Assembly: GCA_025056655.1 (NCBI GenBank)
Contig: JANWVL010000112.1
Coordinates: 1-61,408 of the forward strand
Direction of reading: 5' to 3'
Source: Candidatus Methylacidiphilales bacterium
GTDB lineage: Bacteria; Verrucomicrobiota; Verrucomicrobiia; Methylacidiphilales; JANWVL01
Length of the DNA stretch: 61,408 bases
A program made the translations under genes and the position numbers. Below, piece by piece: positions 35,023 to 45,386 of this stretch; position 1 is the first letter of the stretch; each line of letters opens with the position of its first letter. A model generated the notes under the pieces. The model saw nothing but the letters and a program-made list of their open reading frames with translations, was not told the DNA's origin and ran no database searches.

Positions 35023-35982
35023 ATGAGCGATGTCGTTATCTCAACCTTTTACATATTTCTAGGGCTCTTTTTTCTTTATCTTGGTGGGGAAGGATTGATA
35101 CGCGGAAGTAGTGCTTTGGCATTCCGCCTTGGTCTCTCGTCTCTGGTGATTGGATTAACAGTAGTAGCCTTTGGCACAAGTGCTCCGGAGCTCTTTGTCA
35201 GCGTGCAAGCAGCCTTAGAGGGGAATGAAAACATCGCAGCGGGTAACGTCGTAGGGTCGAATATTTTTAACATCGCTTTTATTTTGAGTATCACTGCTTT
35301 GATCCATCCGCTGCGGATACAGTTGCAACTTCTACGTTTCGATGTGCCGATCCTTGTTGGAGTCACTATACTCTTTCTGGGTCTTTTTGGAGATCGAGGC
35401 ATTTCACGATGGGAAGCTATGATTTTGTTTTTAGGGATCGTTATTTACACGGTGGTTGTTATTCGAATGGCAAAACGCGAAGAAGACAAAAAAGAGATTG
35501 TTAAAGAATTTGAAGAAGGCCTTGAAAAACCAGTAGGCACCATATGGCTAGACATCGGCTACGTCATAGGAGGATTGGCGCTTTTGGTGGGGGGATCGCA
35601 TTTTTTAATTAATGGAGCGTCCTCTGTTGCTCGTTATTTTGGTGTATCAGAAGCAGTGATTGGTTTAACAATCGTGGCTGCCGGAACGAGTCTTCCTGAG
35701 ATGGCAACTAATGTGGTGGCTGCATTAAAAAAGGAGCCAGACATTGCGCTTGGGAACATTGTGGGTTCCAACATCTTCAACATCCTCGCAATCATGGGAA
35801 TTGCCGGCTTGGTAGTCCCGTTTCGTGCATCGGAAATTACAATTTTCGATCTCACGACTATGCTCGTTTTTGCAATAGCGCTTTTAGCAATTGTGCTTTC
35901 TGGCAAGGAAATCAACCGCTGGAAAGGTAGCCTTTTGCTCTGCGGATACGCTGTCTACCTCTACTATATATGGCCGAAGTAA
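35023..35982 (+). CDS. CaCA-family cation exchanger (YrbG type)
   Basis: This 319-residue antiporter has two inverted alpha-repeats: FGTSAPELFVSVQAAL with GNVVGSNIFNIAFI, and AGTSLPEMATNVVAAL with GNIVGSNIFNILAI. A short charged loop (KREEDKKEIVKEFEEGL) joins the halves. It should exchange Ca2+ (or K+) for Na+ or H+ at the inner membrane. It is 7 nt upstream of mnhA, so probably in one unit with the Mrp system. Confidence 0.9.
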   Translation: MSDVVISTFYIFLGLFFLYLGGEGLIRGSSALAFRLGLSSLVIGLTVVAFGTSAPELFVSVQAALEGNENIAAGNVVGSNIFNIAFILSITALIHPLRIQLQLLRFDVPILVGVTILFLGLFGDRGISRWEAMILFLGIVIYTVVVIRMAKREEDKKEIVKEFEEGLEKPVGTIWLDIGYVIGGLALLVGGSHFLINGASSVARYFGVSEAVIGLTIVAAGTSLPEMATNVVAALKKEPDIALGNIVGSNIFNILAIMGIAGLVVPFRASEITIFDLTTMLVFAIALLAIVLSGKEINRWKGSLLLCGYAVYLYYIWPK

Positions 35983-35989
35983 GATCATC

Positions 35990-38284
35990 ATGCTGATTTT
36001 CATAGCGCTCATTTTCTGTGGTGCTTTTGTGTCTCCATGGGTCTACAGAGTTTGTAGAAAGTGCACAGGGCATCTTCTGGCTCTGATTCCCGCTACACTG
36101 TTTTTTTATCTTCTCAGTCTACTTCCCCAAATTAGCGCGAGGCAGGTCCTTATTGAAAGTTACCCATGGGCACCAACCTTGGGTCTTAACCTATGTTTCC
36201 GCGTGGATGGATTGAGCTATCTTCTGCTTCTTATCGTCAGTGGAATCGGCATGCTTATCGTTTTATACGGTGGAGGCTACCTCAAAAATCATCATCATGA
36301 AGATCGCTTCTACGCCTTCATTCTTCTCTTCATGGGATCAATGCTTGGAGTAGTCTGCGCCGATAATCTCTATCTCTTATTCATTTTCTGGGAGATGACG
36401 AGTCTAAGCTCCTATCTCCTTATCGGATTTAATCATGAGAGAAAAGAAGCCCGGCAAGCTGCATTACAAGCTCTTCTGATTACGGGTCTAGGCGGTCTAG
36501 CTTTATTGGCGGCTATCATCATCATTGAGGTGCGGACGGGCGTTGTCACAATCACGGATCTTTTGAATTATCCCTCATCTCTTACCCAAGATTCATACTA
36601 CCCATACCTATTAGCCTTAGTTCTAGTCGCTGCTTTTACAAAATCAGCTCAGTTTCCTTTTCATTTCTGGCTTCCATCAGCGATGGCTGCACCGACTCCC
36701 GTCAGCGCCTACCTTCATTCTGCTACAATGGTTAAAGCGGGAGTATTTCTTCTAGCACGGCTTTATCCTGTCCTCTCAGGCTCTCTCGCATGGAAGTATA
36801 GTCTCACGATATTTGGTGGTTTCACAATGCTGCTTGGTGCTTTCTCGGCCTTGAAGCAGACCGATCTCAAAAAACTGCTCGCCTATTCCACGGTTAGCAC
36901 ACTCGGGACTCTAATTCTTCTTTTAGGGGTGGGCAACACACTTGCATTAAAAGCTGCCGTGCTCTTTCTTCTTGTTCATGCCTTGTATAAAGGGGCTCTG
37001 TTTATGGTCGCCGGCACAATCGACCATGAGACAGGCACCCGTAATGTCCACTACCTCGGTGGATTGGGGAGAAAAATGCCGATTACAGCAACAGCGAGTT
37101 TTCTAGCAGCTTTTTCTATGGCTGGCATACCTCCTTTTCAAGGGTTCATCAGCAAGGAGATCATCTATGAAGCTAATCTTCAAAGTGGCGCCTATGCTCT
37201 TTGGTTAGTGATTGCAGGTGTGTTGACATTTAGTTGTATGATTGCAGTAGCCTTTATTTGCGGATTGCGTCCTTTCATCAGTCGGCACCTCATCACGCCT
37301 AAAATTCCCCATGAGGCGCCTTATTCATTATGGCTTGGGCCATTGATTCTTTCTGTTTTAGGTTTGATATTTGGGCTATGGCCACAGTGGATAGACGATT
37401 CCCTCTCTTCAGCCGTCACGCATCTTTCAGGCATTCCACACACAGTAAAGCTTTCCCTTTGGCATGGCCTCAATCTTTCCCTTGGGCTTAGCCTGCTCAC
37501 CCTTCTCATCGGATTTACAATTTACAAAATGCGCCACCGCCTTCGTTCTTGGCATCTTCCTCGCTCGCTATTTCACTACATTACTCCAGCCCATCTCTAT
37601 GAAGTGATTTTGCACTACATGCTTAGAGTAGCAGAAAGCCTGACCGCCATTATCCAACACGGCTTACTTCGGCGTTATTTGATGGTGTTCGTCTCCATCT
37701 TACTTGCGGGGCAATTATGGGCAAATTTCACAGCACAGACCTTCACCTTACCATGGACTGGGACACATTCGATAGCATGGGGCGAATTCATTCTTATCGC
37801 CCTCATGCTGCAGGCCGCTCTTGCAGCTTGTGTTCTGCAATCCCGACTGATGGTTGTAATTGCCCTAGGATTTATCGGTTACGGCGTAGCTTTGATATAT
37901 GCCTTTTACGGGGCTCCAGATCTGGCCATTACGCAAGTTTTAGTTGAAACATTGACCCTCGTTTTGCTTCTGATTTTGCTCTCCAAAGTCTCCCCGTTTA
38001 CTCAGAAATCTAGCACATATCAAAAGATGCGCGACGCAATCACTGCATTGACCGTAGGCATCATCGTCGCTTTTACGGTCAATCAAGCGCTCCAACTGCA
38101 AACGTATCCTTCGATCTCCAAATGGTTCTCAGAAAATAGCCTACTTGCTAAAGGGCATAACGTAGTAAACGTCATCATCGTAGATTTTCGAGCACTCGAC
38201 ACTTTGGGTGAAATCACGGTCCTAGTCCTCGCCGCGATTGGCGTTGTTGCGCTGCTCAAAAAAACTACTTCCACTACCTCATGA
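35990..38284 (+). CDS. mnhA: Mrp/Mnh Na+/H+ antiporter subunit A
   Basis: The largest Mrp subunit, homologous to complex I NuoL. The ATG at 35990 gives 764 residues; the frame opens further upstream inside the CaCA gene. Key residues: Glu in [18 protein letters not shown], Lys in [20 protein letters not shown], and the [16 protein letters not shown] loop. The C-terminus carries the DUF4040/MrpB-like part ([39 protein letters not shown]). Overlaps mnhB by 4 nt. Confidence 0.94.
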   Translation: MLIFIALIFCGAFVSPWVYRVCRKCTGHLLALIPATLFFYLLSLLPQISARQVLIESYPWAPTLGLNLCFRVDGLSYLLLLIVSGIGMLIVLYGGGYLKNHHHEDRFYAFILLFMGSMLGVVCADNLYLLFIFWEMTSLSSYLLIGFNHERKEARQAALQALLITGLGGLALLAAIIIIEVRTGVVTITDLLNYPSSLTQDSYYPYLLALVLVAAFTKSAQFPFHFWLPSAMAAPTPVSAYLHSATMVKAGVFLLARLYPVLSGSLAWKYSLTIFGGFTMLLGAFSALKQTDLKKLLAYSTVSTLGTLILLLGVGNTLALKAAVLFLLVHALYKGALFMVAGTIDHETGTRNVHYLGGLGRKMPITATASFLAAFSMAGIPPFQGFISKEIIYEANLQSGAYALWLVIAGVLTFSCMIAVAFICGLRPFISRHLITPKIPHEAPYSLWLGPLILSVLGLIFGLWPQWIDDSLSSAVTHLSGIPHTVKLSLWHGLNLSLGLSLLTLLIGFTIYKMRHRLRSWHLPRSLFHYITPAHLYEVILHYMLRVAESLTAIIQHGLLRRYLMVFVSILLAGQLWANFTAQTFTLPWTGTHSIAWGEFILIALMLQAALAACVLQSRLMVVIALGFIGYGVALIYAFYGAPDLAITQVLVETLTLVLLLILLSKVSPFTQKSSTYQKMRDAITALTVGIIVAFTVNQALQLQTYPSISKWFSENSLLAKGHNVVNVIIVDFRALDTLGEITVLVLAAIGVVALLKKTTSTTS

Positions 38285-38706
38285 ACTCAGATCTCTTTCG
38301 CATCTCGCTTCGCTGGGTCATGCCCTTACAACTCCTTCTCTCCATCATTCTTCTTCTTCGCGGGCACAACGAGCCTGGTGGAGGCTTTATCGGCGGCCTT
38401 CTAGCCGGATGCGCTTTTCTGATCTATGCCATGGCTTATTCCCCGGAAAAAGCGCGAGCCTTGCTTCGCATAGATCCGATTCTTTACATGACGCTCGGAC
38501 TCGCTGTAGCTGCCCTCAGTGGCGCACTGGCTTGGGCGCAATCACAGCCTTACTTTACTGGGCTTTGGCTCGACCTCAGCATCCCGACTATTGTTGTTGG
38601 TCATTTGAAAATCGGCACTCCACTGGTTTTTGACATTGGAGTCTATCTCGTTGTCTTAGGAGTCAGCACAAATCTTGTTTTTCATTTCTGGGAGGCTCAG
38701 AACTGA
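38281..38706 (+). CDS. mnhB: Mrp/Mnh antiporter subunit B
   Basis: This 141-residue subunit has four TM helices and the family motif [19 protein letters not shown], plus [20 protein letters not shown] and [17 protein letters not shown]. Its start overlaps mnhA (ATGA) and its stop overlaps mnhC (TGATG). Confidence 0.94.
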   Translation: MNSDLFRISLRWVMPLQLLLSIILLLRGHNEPGGGFIGGLLAGCAFLIYAMAYSPEKARALLRIDPILYMTLGLAVAALSGALAWAQSQPYFTGLWLDLSIPTIVVGHLKIGTPLVFDIGVYLVVLGVSTNLVFHFWEAQN

Positions 38707-39053
38707 TGGAAACTTACTACGCTATACTCATCGGCGGCCTTTTCGCCGCTGCGACTTACCTCATTCTTCGACGAAGTCTGCTCAAAATCATACTTGGCCT
38801 CATTCTTTTGAGCCAGACGGCTAACGTGATCGTTTTTGTTTCCCCCGGACTCATCCGTGCGACCGCACCACTCATTGCTGAAGGAGAGGCTCAACCTCCC
38901 ACTCCTCACGCCGATCCTCTTCCTCAAGCGCTGATTCTCACTGCTATCGTAATTGGCTTTGGTGTGGTGGCGTTTGCCATGGCCTTAGTTTACCGAACAC
39001 AAAAAGAATTCACCACTGACGACGCCGATCAGATAAAGGAGTGCGACTCATGA
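38706..39053 (+). CDS. mnhC: Mrp/Mnh antiporter subunit C
   Basis: This 115-residue NuoK-like subunit has three TM helices: GGLFAAATYLILRRSLLKII, LGLILLSQTANVIVFVSP, then a polar loop with HADPLPQALILTAIVIGFG, the typical MnhC signature. A short charged tail ends it. It starts in TGATG with mnhB and overlaps mnhD by 4 nt. Confidence 0.93.
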   Translation: METYYAILIGGLFAAATYLILRRSLLKIILGLILLSQTANVIVFVSPGLIRATAPLIAEGEAQPPTPHADPLPQALILTAIVIGFGVVAFAMALVYRTQKEFTTDDADQIKECDS

Positions 39054-40552
39054 CCGATCTACTGATAGCTCTGCCCCTTCTGATTCCGTTGACGATCTTT
39101 GTCTTACAAATTCTACTAAGAGAACGTCCACAGTTGGTCGACCTCATTTCCTTATTAGGTAGCGGTGCGCTGTTGCTCACGTGCATCCTGCTCGCGTCAA
39201 GGGTCTTCTCCGATGGCGCACAATTTATGCAACTCGGCGCATGGAAAGCGCCTTTCGGTATTACCTTTGTTGCAGATCCTTTATCGGTAACGATGCTGAC
39301 GGTAAGCAACCTCATCGTTTTTGTGATCGCAATTTATCGGCTTGGAGACTCTCCCGATGAAAGACGATCACCGTATGCTCCAGCTTTAACCCAAGGCCTT
39401 ATCTTTGGTGTGAACGGTGCATTTTTGACGGGTGACCTATTCAATCTTTTCGTCTGGTTTGAAGTCATGCTCATGGCTTCTTTCGCCCTTTGTGCCCTAG
39501 GAAGCAAACGTTCACAGCGTGAGGCAGCTCTCAAATATCTCGTTCTCAATTTTCTCTCCTCTGCTTTTTTCCTGATTGGAGTCGGTCTTCTCTATGCGCA
39601 AATAGGCACGTTAAATATGGCAGATCTCGTTGAAAAAATACGACAACTCCCTGCCTCCAACTCTCTACTTCCGCCCGCGTTCTTTCTCTTTGTGGCATTT
39701 TCGATCAAGACGGCTCTTTTCCCTCTATTCTCCTGGCTCCCGGCAAGTTATCCCACCTTGCCCGATGCGCTTGGAGCCCTATTCGGTGGCCTATTAACCA
39801 AAGTCGGTGTGTATGTTTTTTATCGAGTCTTCGGCATGATTATTCCTTTGCACGAGCTTGCGCTTGACGACCTCTTACTTTGGATCTCTGTAGCGACGAT
39901 GGTGATCGGTGTTCTCGGCGCTGCAGCACATTATGAAATGCGAAAAATACTCTCTGTGCACATCGTCAGCCAAGTCGGCTATATGACCTTAGCGCTCGCG
40001 TGGGGCACGCCTACAGCACTTACTGCGGGCATCCTCTACACCCTTCACAACATGATTGTGAAAACAAACCTTTTTCTTGTTTGCGGCACCGTGCGGCAAA
40101 CAAAAGGCACGGCTGAACTTAAGCTTCTCGGCGGCATATACGCTCAACTGCCGTTTATCTCTGTCCTATTTGCACTCTCAGCTTTCTCCCTAGCTGGGTT
40201 GCCGCCCCTTTCCGGATTTTTTGCTAAATTTACCCTGATCCGCGCTGGATTAAGCATTGAAGCCTATCTAACGACTACGGCTGCAATGCTCGTCGGAGTC
40301 TTAACCCTCTTCTCTATGACGAAAATTTGGGCAGAGGTCTTCTGGAAAAATCCCACAACTCAAGGCCCCAGCACAGAGAAAAAACAAACCCCCATCTTCC
40401 ATCGCCTCGCAATCAGCTTGCTGACACTTGCAATGCTCTCCTTCACGTTGCTTCCGCATTCCATTTGGAATATGTGCGAACGCGCCGCCGAATCGCTAAT
40501 TCACCCTCGCTCTTACTCCAAACCTATCCTTACTTCTCACGACCGACTTTGA
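39050..40552 (+). CDS. mnhD: Mrp/Mnh antiporter subunit D
   Basis: This NuoN/NuoM-like antiporter subunit is of 500 residues with about 14 TM helices. The ATG at 39050 overlaps the mnhC stop; a GTG at 39041 is also in frame. Motifs: Glu in LFNLFVWFEVMLMASFALCA, Lys in FSIKTALFPLFSWLPASYP and the later Lys in MIVKTNLFLVCGTVRQTKGT. ALSAFSLAGLPPLSGFFAKF is conserved in all members. Confidence 0.94.
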   Translation: MTDLLIALPLLIPLTIFVLQILLRERPQLVDLISLLGSGALLLTCILLASRVFSDGAQFMQLGAWKAPFGITFVADPLSVTMLTVSNLIVFVIAIYRLGDSPDERRSPYAPALTQGLIFGVNGAFLTGDLFNLFVWFEVMLMASFALCALGSKRSQREAALKYLVLNFLSSAFFLIGVGLLYAQIGTLNMADLVEKIRQLPASNSLLPPAFFLFVAFSIKTALFPLFSWLPASYPTLPDALGALFGGLLTKVGVYVFYRVFGMIIPLHELALDDLLLWISVATMVIGVLGAAAHYEMRKILSVHIVSQVGYMTLALAWGTPTALTAGILYTLHNMIVKTNLFLVCGTVRQTKGTAELKLLGGIYAQLPFISVLFALSAFSLAGLPPLSGFFAKFTLIRAGLSIEAYLTTTAAMLVGVLTLFSMTKIWAEVFWKNPTTQGPSTEKKQTPIFHRLAISLLTLAMLSFTLLPHSIWNMCERAAESLIHPRSYSKPILTSHDRL

Positions 40553-40555
40553 TTT

Positions 40556-40879
40556 ATGAAAATTCTTCTAAGCCTCAATTTTCTCCTCTTCTATCTTCAA
40601 GAATTTCTCCTCTCGAATCTGCGCGTTGCAAAAGATGTGCTTTCGCCACATCCACAGATCGCCCCAGATTTCATCGAGCTCCCGCTTGATTTGCAAAACG
40701 ACGTAGCAATATTCCTCCTCGCAAACCTCATCACCATGACGCCAGGCACCCTCACCGTTGATTTATCCGAAGATAAAAAAACACTCCTGATCCACTCCAT
40801 TTATGTTCACGACCCCGTCGCACTAAAATTAGATCTCAAGCAGAACTTCGAACGCCGCATAGCGCGGCTTTTTACCTAG
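40556..40879 (+). CDS. mnhE: Mrp/Mnh antiporter subunit E, N-terminally short
   Basis: This 107-residue protein has the conserved C-terminal part of MnhE: YLQEFLLSNLRVAKDVLSP, LLANLITMTPGTLTVDLSED and KKTLLIHSIYVHD. Typical MnhE is about 160 residues with two more N-terminal helices, so this one lacks ~50 residues. The mnhD stop lies 3 nt before the ATG, leaving no room for an extension, so the short form is real. Shorter forms occur in other lineages. Confidence 0.88.
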   Translation: MKILLSLNFLLFYLQEFLLSNLRVAKDVLSPHPQIAPDFIELPLDLQNDVAIFLLANLITMTPGTLTVDLSEDKKTLLIHSIYVHDPVALKLDLKQNFERRIARLFT

Positions 40880-40883
40880 TTTC

Positions 40884-41162
40884 ATGCCTACCACACTATT
40901 TTTTCTTTTAATGACCCTTTTCGGAATAGGTTTAATTCTTGCCGTCCTCCGGCTTTCGCTAGGCCCGATTTTAGCGGATCGCGTGGTGGCTCTCGATCTC
41001 ATAGGCATCATCGTGGCAGGCATGTTATGTCTCTATGGAGTCTATCACCAAAACGCGGTGTATCTTGATATCGTCGTAGTTATCGCAATGATCCTTTTTT
41101 TTAGCACGGTTGCATTTGCAGCTTACATCGAGAAACAAAAAACAACAGACAAGGAACACTAA
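40884..41162 (+). CDS. mnhF: Mrp/Mnh antiporter subunit F
   Basis: This 92-residue, three-helix subunit has the family core VLRLSLGPILADRVVALDLI and AVYLDIVVVIAMILFFSTVA. It starts 4 nt after mnhE. Confidence 0.92.
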   Translation: MPTTLFFLLMTLFGIGLILAVLRLSLGPILADRVVALDLIGIIVAGMLCLYGVYHQNAVYLDIVVVIAMILFFSTVAFAAYIEKQKTTDKEH

Positions 41163-41165
41163 GCC

Positions 41166-41498
41166 ATGCGCGATCTTTTTGTCTCCATATTGATGACACT
41201 TGGCGTGATATTTATGGTAATCGCTGCACTCGGCATACTTCGCTTCCCCGACCTCTTTTCCAGAATGCATGCCGCTTCTAAGGCAAGCACTCTCGGCATT
41301 AGTCTTGTTCTGTTGGCATTTGCACTCAGCCAGCCGACCCCTCAGACCTTTATCAAAGCTGCACTAGCGATGTTATTTATTTTTTTAACTACGCCTGTGG
41401 CCTGTCATCTGCTGAGTCGCGCAGTCTTGCGACGACAACGCACAGGCACGCAAACGCATAACCGCCTAACACCAAACAAACAGCCTTCTAACTCCTGA
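41166..41498 (+). CDS. mnhG: Mrp/Mnh antiporter subunit G
   Basis: This 110-residue, three-helix subunit shows GVIFMVIAALGILRFPDLF, SRMHAASKASTLGI and LFIFLTTPVACHLLSRAVLR, the MnhG hallmarks. It ends the operon, 19 nt from the convergent leuS end. Confidence 0.93.
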   Translation: MRDLFVSILMTLGVIFMVIAALGILRFPDLFSRMHAASKASTLGISLVLLAFALSQPTPQTFIKAALAMLFIFLTTPVACHLLSRAVLRRQRTGTQTHNRLTPNKQPSNS

Positions 41499-41517
41499 TT
41501 GCGTCTAGATGCCAGTT

Positions 41518-43992
41518 TCAGCCCACGATCAGATTTAAAATTTTCCCCCCCACATAAACGGTTTTCTTTAAGGACTTCCCTTGGAGCCAAGACTCAAGCT
41601 CTTTTAGAGCGTAAGCTGATTTTACAGCCTCTTGCTCAGTAGCATCAGGCGCTATGACGATACGAGCGCGCACCTTGCCGTTGATCTGAACAGGAATTTC
41701 AACCGTATCCTGTTTCAAATATCTTGGGTCGGCCTTAGGCCAAGGCTCATAAGCAAGAGAATGCTCATGCCCGAGCTGCCGCCACAACTCTTCGGCTATG
41801 TGCGGAGCAAAAGGAGACAAAAGCAAGATGAGTGGCTCAATCACAGATCGAGGATGGTGGTCAGCTTTTGTTAAATCGTTCACCAAAATCATCAGCTGCG
41901 CGATGGCGGTATTGAAACTAAGCTTTTCAATATCATCAGTGACCTTTTGAATTGTGAAGTGAAGGGAACGAAGGAGTGCCTCAGTAGGCGGCGAATCAGT
42001 GAGTTTTGAATTCAGCTCCCATTCTCCATCGGCGTTCTCTTGCATAACAAGTCGCCACACTCGTCCCAGGAAACGATACACTCCTTCGACGCCCTTAGTG
42101 CTCCAAGGTTTCATTTGTTCGAGCGGTCCCATAAACATTTCAAAAAGCCGCACTGCGTCTGCACCGTATTCAGCGACGATTTCATCTGGATTGACGACAT
42201 TGCCGAGGGACTTAGACATCTTTTGGTTGTCCTCACCTAAGATGAGTCCTTGATTAACGAGCTTATGGAACGGCTCAGGTGTTGACACGATACCGATATC
42301 ATAAAGCACTTTGTGCCAAAACCGCGCATAGAGCAAATGAAGCACGGCATGTTCAGCACCTCCTATGTAGAGATCTACCCCGTGGTCTCCGAGCCAGTAT
42401 TTTTCTGCCTCAGGAGAGATAAGTGCTTTATCATTTTGTGGGTCGCAGTATCGCAAGTAATACCAACATGAGCCCGCCCACTGGGGCATGGTATTGGTTT
42501 CACGCAGTGAACCGTCTGGCAGATGAACCCATTCCTGAGCTTTGCTTAGCGGCGCTAGGCCGGTCGAGGAGGGGCGGAAATCTTCTAGTTCAGGCAGTTC
42601 AAGAGGAAGCTCAGACTCGCTCAACGGATGCGGTTCCCCGTTTTTCCATACGATCGGGAACGGCTCACCCCAGTATCGTTGCCGTGAAAAAAGCCAATCG
42701 CGTAGCTTGTATTGGACTTGACGTTTGCCGACAGCTCGTTGTTCAAGCCATTCGATCATGACTCGCTTAGCTTCTTTCGTCGGCAAGCCATTGAGAAAGC
42801 CAGAGTGGATAGCGAAGCCATCGCCGGTGAAGCATTGCGGTGGCTCTTCAGAAGAGGAACTAGAGGAGAGGTCAGGTTTTACAACTTCTCGAATAGGTAA
42901 GCCATATTTCTGCGCGAAGGCAAAATCTCGCTCATCATGAGCGGGCACGGCCATGATCGCGCCAGTGCCGTAGTTGATCAAAACGTAATCTGCGATCCAG
43001 ATCGGAATTGGCTCTTGGTTTACCGGGTTTATGGCGTAGGCACCGGTGAAGACTCCGCTCTTTTCTTTATTTAAGTCCGTGCGTTCCAGATCTGACTTTT
43101 GTGAACAGAGTTTCTGGTAATTTGTGACGGCTGCGCGCTGGTCCTCTGTGACAATTTTTGAGATCAGAGGATGCTCTGGGGCAAGCACCATGTAGGTGGC
43201 GCCAAAAAGTGTATCAGGTCGTGTGGTGAAGACCTCGATGTAGGTCTCGGGAAGATTTTGGATATCGAAACGAACGAGTGCGCCCTCTGACTTGCCGATC
43301 CAGTTTCGCTGCATTTCTTTCAAGGACTCTGGCCAATCCAAGGTGTCTAAGTCCTGCAGGAGACGCTCAGCATAGGCTGTGATACGGAGCATCCATTGGC
43401 GGAGTGGACGGCGCTCTACGGGATGATTGCCTCTCTCGGAGCGCGGTCCTTCAGGGGTGGAGAGCACTTCTTCGTTTGCCAGCACAGTGCCTAGAGCTGG
43501 ACAATACCACACGGGGGCTTCACTGACGTAAGCGAGGCCACGTTCAAAAAGCTTTAGAAAAATCCATTGCGTCCAGCGATAGTAGCGTGGGTCAGTGGTA
43601 TCAATTTCTCGTGACCAATCGTAAGAAAATCCCATGGCTTGGATTTGGCGTTTGAAGTTAGCGATGTTGCGCTGCGTCGTGATGCGTGGGTGTGTGCCAG
43701 TGGCGATGGCATGTTGCTCTGCTGGTAATCCAAATGCGTCCCATCCCATGGGGTGTAGGACGTTGAAGCCTTGCATACGCTTGTAGCGCGCGATGATATC
43801 TGTGGCTGTGTAGCCTTCTAAGTGACCGACGTGCAATCCTGCGCCGCTCGGGTATGGGAACATATCGAGGACGTAGTATTTAGGTTTTTCGGAGCCGGGT
43901 TCTCCAGGGTTTGCGGCGCGGAAGGTTTGATTTTCGAGCCAGTAGCGTTGCCAGCGCGGCTCGAATTCATGAAAGGGAAACTGTTTGCGCAT
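41518..43992 (-). CDS. leuS: Leucyl-tRNA synthetase
   Basis: This class I synthetase charges tRNA-Leu. At 824 residues it is standard. The HIGH signature reads [12 protein letters not shown] after [10 protein letters not shown], and the KMSKS loop is [15 protein letters not shown]. The CP1 editing domain is present ([26 protein letters not shown]), as is the [14 protein letters not shown] segment. The C-terminal anticodon and Leu-specific domains are intact ([12 protein letters not shown]). It stands alone, opposite mnhG and divergent from rdgB. Confidence 0.97.
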   Translation of the reverse strand: MRKQFPFHEFEPRWQRYWLENQTFRAANPGEPGSEKPKYYVLDMFPYPSGAGLHVGHLEGYTATDIIARYKRMQGFNVLHPMGWDAFGLPAEQHAIATGTHPRITTQRNIANFKRQIQAMGFSYDWSREIDTTDPRYYRWTQWIFLKLFERGLAYVSEAPVWYCPALGTVLANEEVLSTPEGPRSERGNHPVERRPLRQWMLRITAYAERLLQDLDTLDWPESLKEMQRNWIGKSEGALVRFDIQNLPETYIEVFTTRPDTLFGATYMVLAPEHPLISKIVTEDQRAAVTNYQKLCSQKSDLERTDLNKEKSGVFTGAYAINPVNQEPIPIWIADYVLINYGTGAIMAVPAHDERDFAFAQKYGLPIREVVKPDLSSSSSSEEPPQCFTGDGFAIHSGFLNGLPTKEAKRVMIEWLEQRAVGKRQVQYKLRDWLFSRQRYWGEPFPIVWKNGEPHPLSESELPLELPELEDFRPSSTGLAPLSKAQEWVHLPDGSLRETNTMPQWAGSCWYYLRYCDPQNDKALISPEAEKYWLGDHGVDLYIGGAEHAVLHLLYARFWHKVLYDIGIVSTPEPFHKLVNQGLILGEDNQKMSKSLGNVVNPDEIVAEYGADAVRLFEMFMGPLEQMKPWSTKGVEGVYRFLGRVWRLVMQENADGEWELNSKLTDSPPTEALLRSLHFTIQKVTDDIEKLSFNTAIAQLMILVNDLTKADHHPRSVIEPLILLLSPFAPHIAEELWRQLGHEHSLAYEPWPKADPRYLKQDTVEIPVQINGKVRARIVIAPDATEQEAVKSAYALKELESWLQGKSLKKTVYVGGKILNLIVG

Positions 43993-44100
43993 AGAAATCT
44001 CCGGTGCTTCGTGTAGCGGTGAAACCTAGCACTCCTCGTGGATTGCTGAAGTCTAAAGATGAGGTGGACGTGGCGTTGTTTGAGACTAGAAGACGAAAGA

Positions 44101-44697
44101 ATGAAGAGGATCGTGATAGCAACGACAAGCACTGGGAAAGGAAAAGAATTGCGTGCAAGGTTGGCTTCAGAATGGGTGATCTGGACGCTTCAGGAGGCTG
44201 CACAGTATTGGGGAGAATATCCTGACGTGAAGGAGGAGGGGGAGACTTTTATGGAAAATGCACGGGGTAAGGCTGTGGCTTATTCACTGTGGGCAAAGGG
44301 GGAATGGGTATTGGCCGATGACTCTGGATTGTGTGTAGATGCGCTGAGGGGGGCGCCGGGGGTTCGTTCGGCTCGTTATGCTGGTGAGCCTAGAGACGAT
44401 GGTAAAAATTTGGAGCTCGTGTTGGATCAAATGAGGGGCGTAAAAAATCGTGCTGCAGCATTTTATTGTGCATTAGTCCTGGCTAAGAACGGAGAGGTTG
44501 TGGCTGAGGTAGAGGGGCGTTGTCATGGGACTTTGGCTCTTTCTCCTAGAGGGACGCACGGGTTTGGTTATGATCCTATTTTTATTCCTGAAGGATATTC
44601 AGAGACCTTTGGGGAGCTGCCCGAATCTGTCAAAGCTCGGATTAGTCATCGGGCCAAGGCGTTGGAGAGCATGGTTGAGATTTTGAAGTCGATATAA
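44101..44697 (+). CDS. rdgB: XTP/dITP diphosphatase (RdgB/HAM1)
   Basis: This enzyme removes non-canonical purine nucleotides (ITP, dITP, XTP). I chose the ATG at 44101, giving 198 residues beginning MKRIVIATTSTGKGKELR; the frame extends upstream without conservation. Conserved: TFMENARGKAVAYS, WVLADDSGLCVDALRGAPG, GVRSARYAGE, HGFGYDPIFIPEGY and ISHRAKAL. Confidence 0.95.
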   Translation: MKRIVIATTSTGKGKELRARLASEWVIWTLQEAAQYWGEYPDVKEEGETFMENARGKAVAYSLWAKGEWVLADDSGLCVDALRGAPGVRSARYAGEPRDDGKNLELVLDQMRGVKNRAAAFYCALVLAKNGEVVAEVEGRCHGTLALSPRGTHGFGYDPIFIPEGYSETFGELPESVKARISHRAKALESMVEILKSI

Positions 44698-44713
44698 AAA
44701 CGCTTGCCCTTTT

Positions 44714-45307
44714 ATGGAGAGACGGAAGCATTCGCGTATGGTGAGTTGTGTTTATAAATCTCATTTTGTTAGAGCTAGGCGTGCCTTTTCATTGACTGAG
44801 CTTCTTGTTGTCGTGGCGATTGTAGCGGTATTGGCCTCACTTGTGGTAACAGGTGTGCCGTTAGCTTTGAATAGAGCCCGCATGTCGAAAGCACAGACTG
44901 ACGTCGCTTCGATTTCTACAGCATGGAGGCATTATTTTGCGGAATACAACTCGTGGCCTATGTCTAACACTTCTGTGGTAGGCGATGGGCTGCCTCGGGA
45001 AATGGGGCAAGAGGCTTGCAACATCCTTACTGGACTTGACCTTGCTGATAATCCCAGAGCACTTCCTTTTATTGAAATTTCGCTTAAGGATCGAGAAAAC
45101 AAAGCGCCGGGAGTGCCTCCGAATTCGCGTGGGCGGTTTATGGATCCATGGAAGCGGCCGTATTATTATGCCCTTGATCATGATTTGAACGATCGGGTGG
45201 TTGTCTTTGGAATTGAGATCCCTGCGCCCGTGGCAGCTTGGTCTCGCGGTCCCAAGAATCAGGATCCTATTCCTGAAAATGCGACGCGCACTGTGAGGAG
45301 CTGGTAA
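44714..45307 (+). CDS. Type IV pilin-like (pseudopilin) protein
   Basis: This 197-residue protein has a prepilin leader and N-terminal methylation helix: RARRAFSLTELLVVVAIVAV, with the processing site before FSLTE and Glu at +5. The rest is a globular domain with a DPWKRPYYYALD strand, as in GspG-type pseudopilins. It could serve the pilus or type II-like machinery whose secretins open the window. It follows rdgB by 16 nt. Confidence 0.88.
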   Translation: MERRKHSRMVSCVYKSHFVRARRAFSLTELLVVVAIVAVLASLVVTGVPLALNRARMSKAQTDVASISTAWRHYFAEYNSWPMSNTSVVGDGLPREMGQEACNILTGLDLADNPRALPFIEISLKDRENKAPGVPPNSRGRFMDPWKRPYYYALDHDLNDRVVVFGIEIPAPVAAWSRGPKNQDPIPENATRTVRSW

Positions 45308-45386
45308 GGTGCTCAAGACTTGGGTGGGGACGGTAGAGGGGAAAGCAGGGGGGGTGACTTATTTACGGGTGCGGCTTTGGAGGCCT

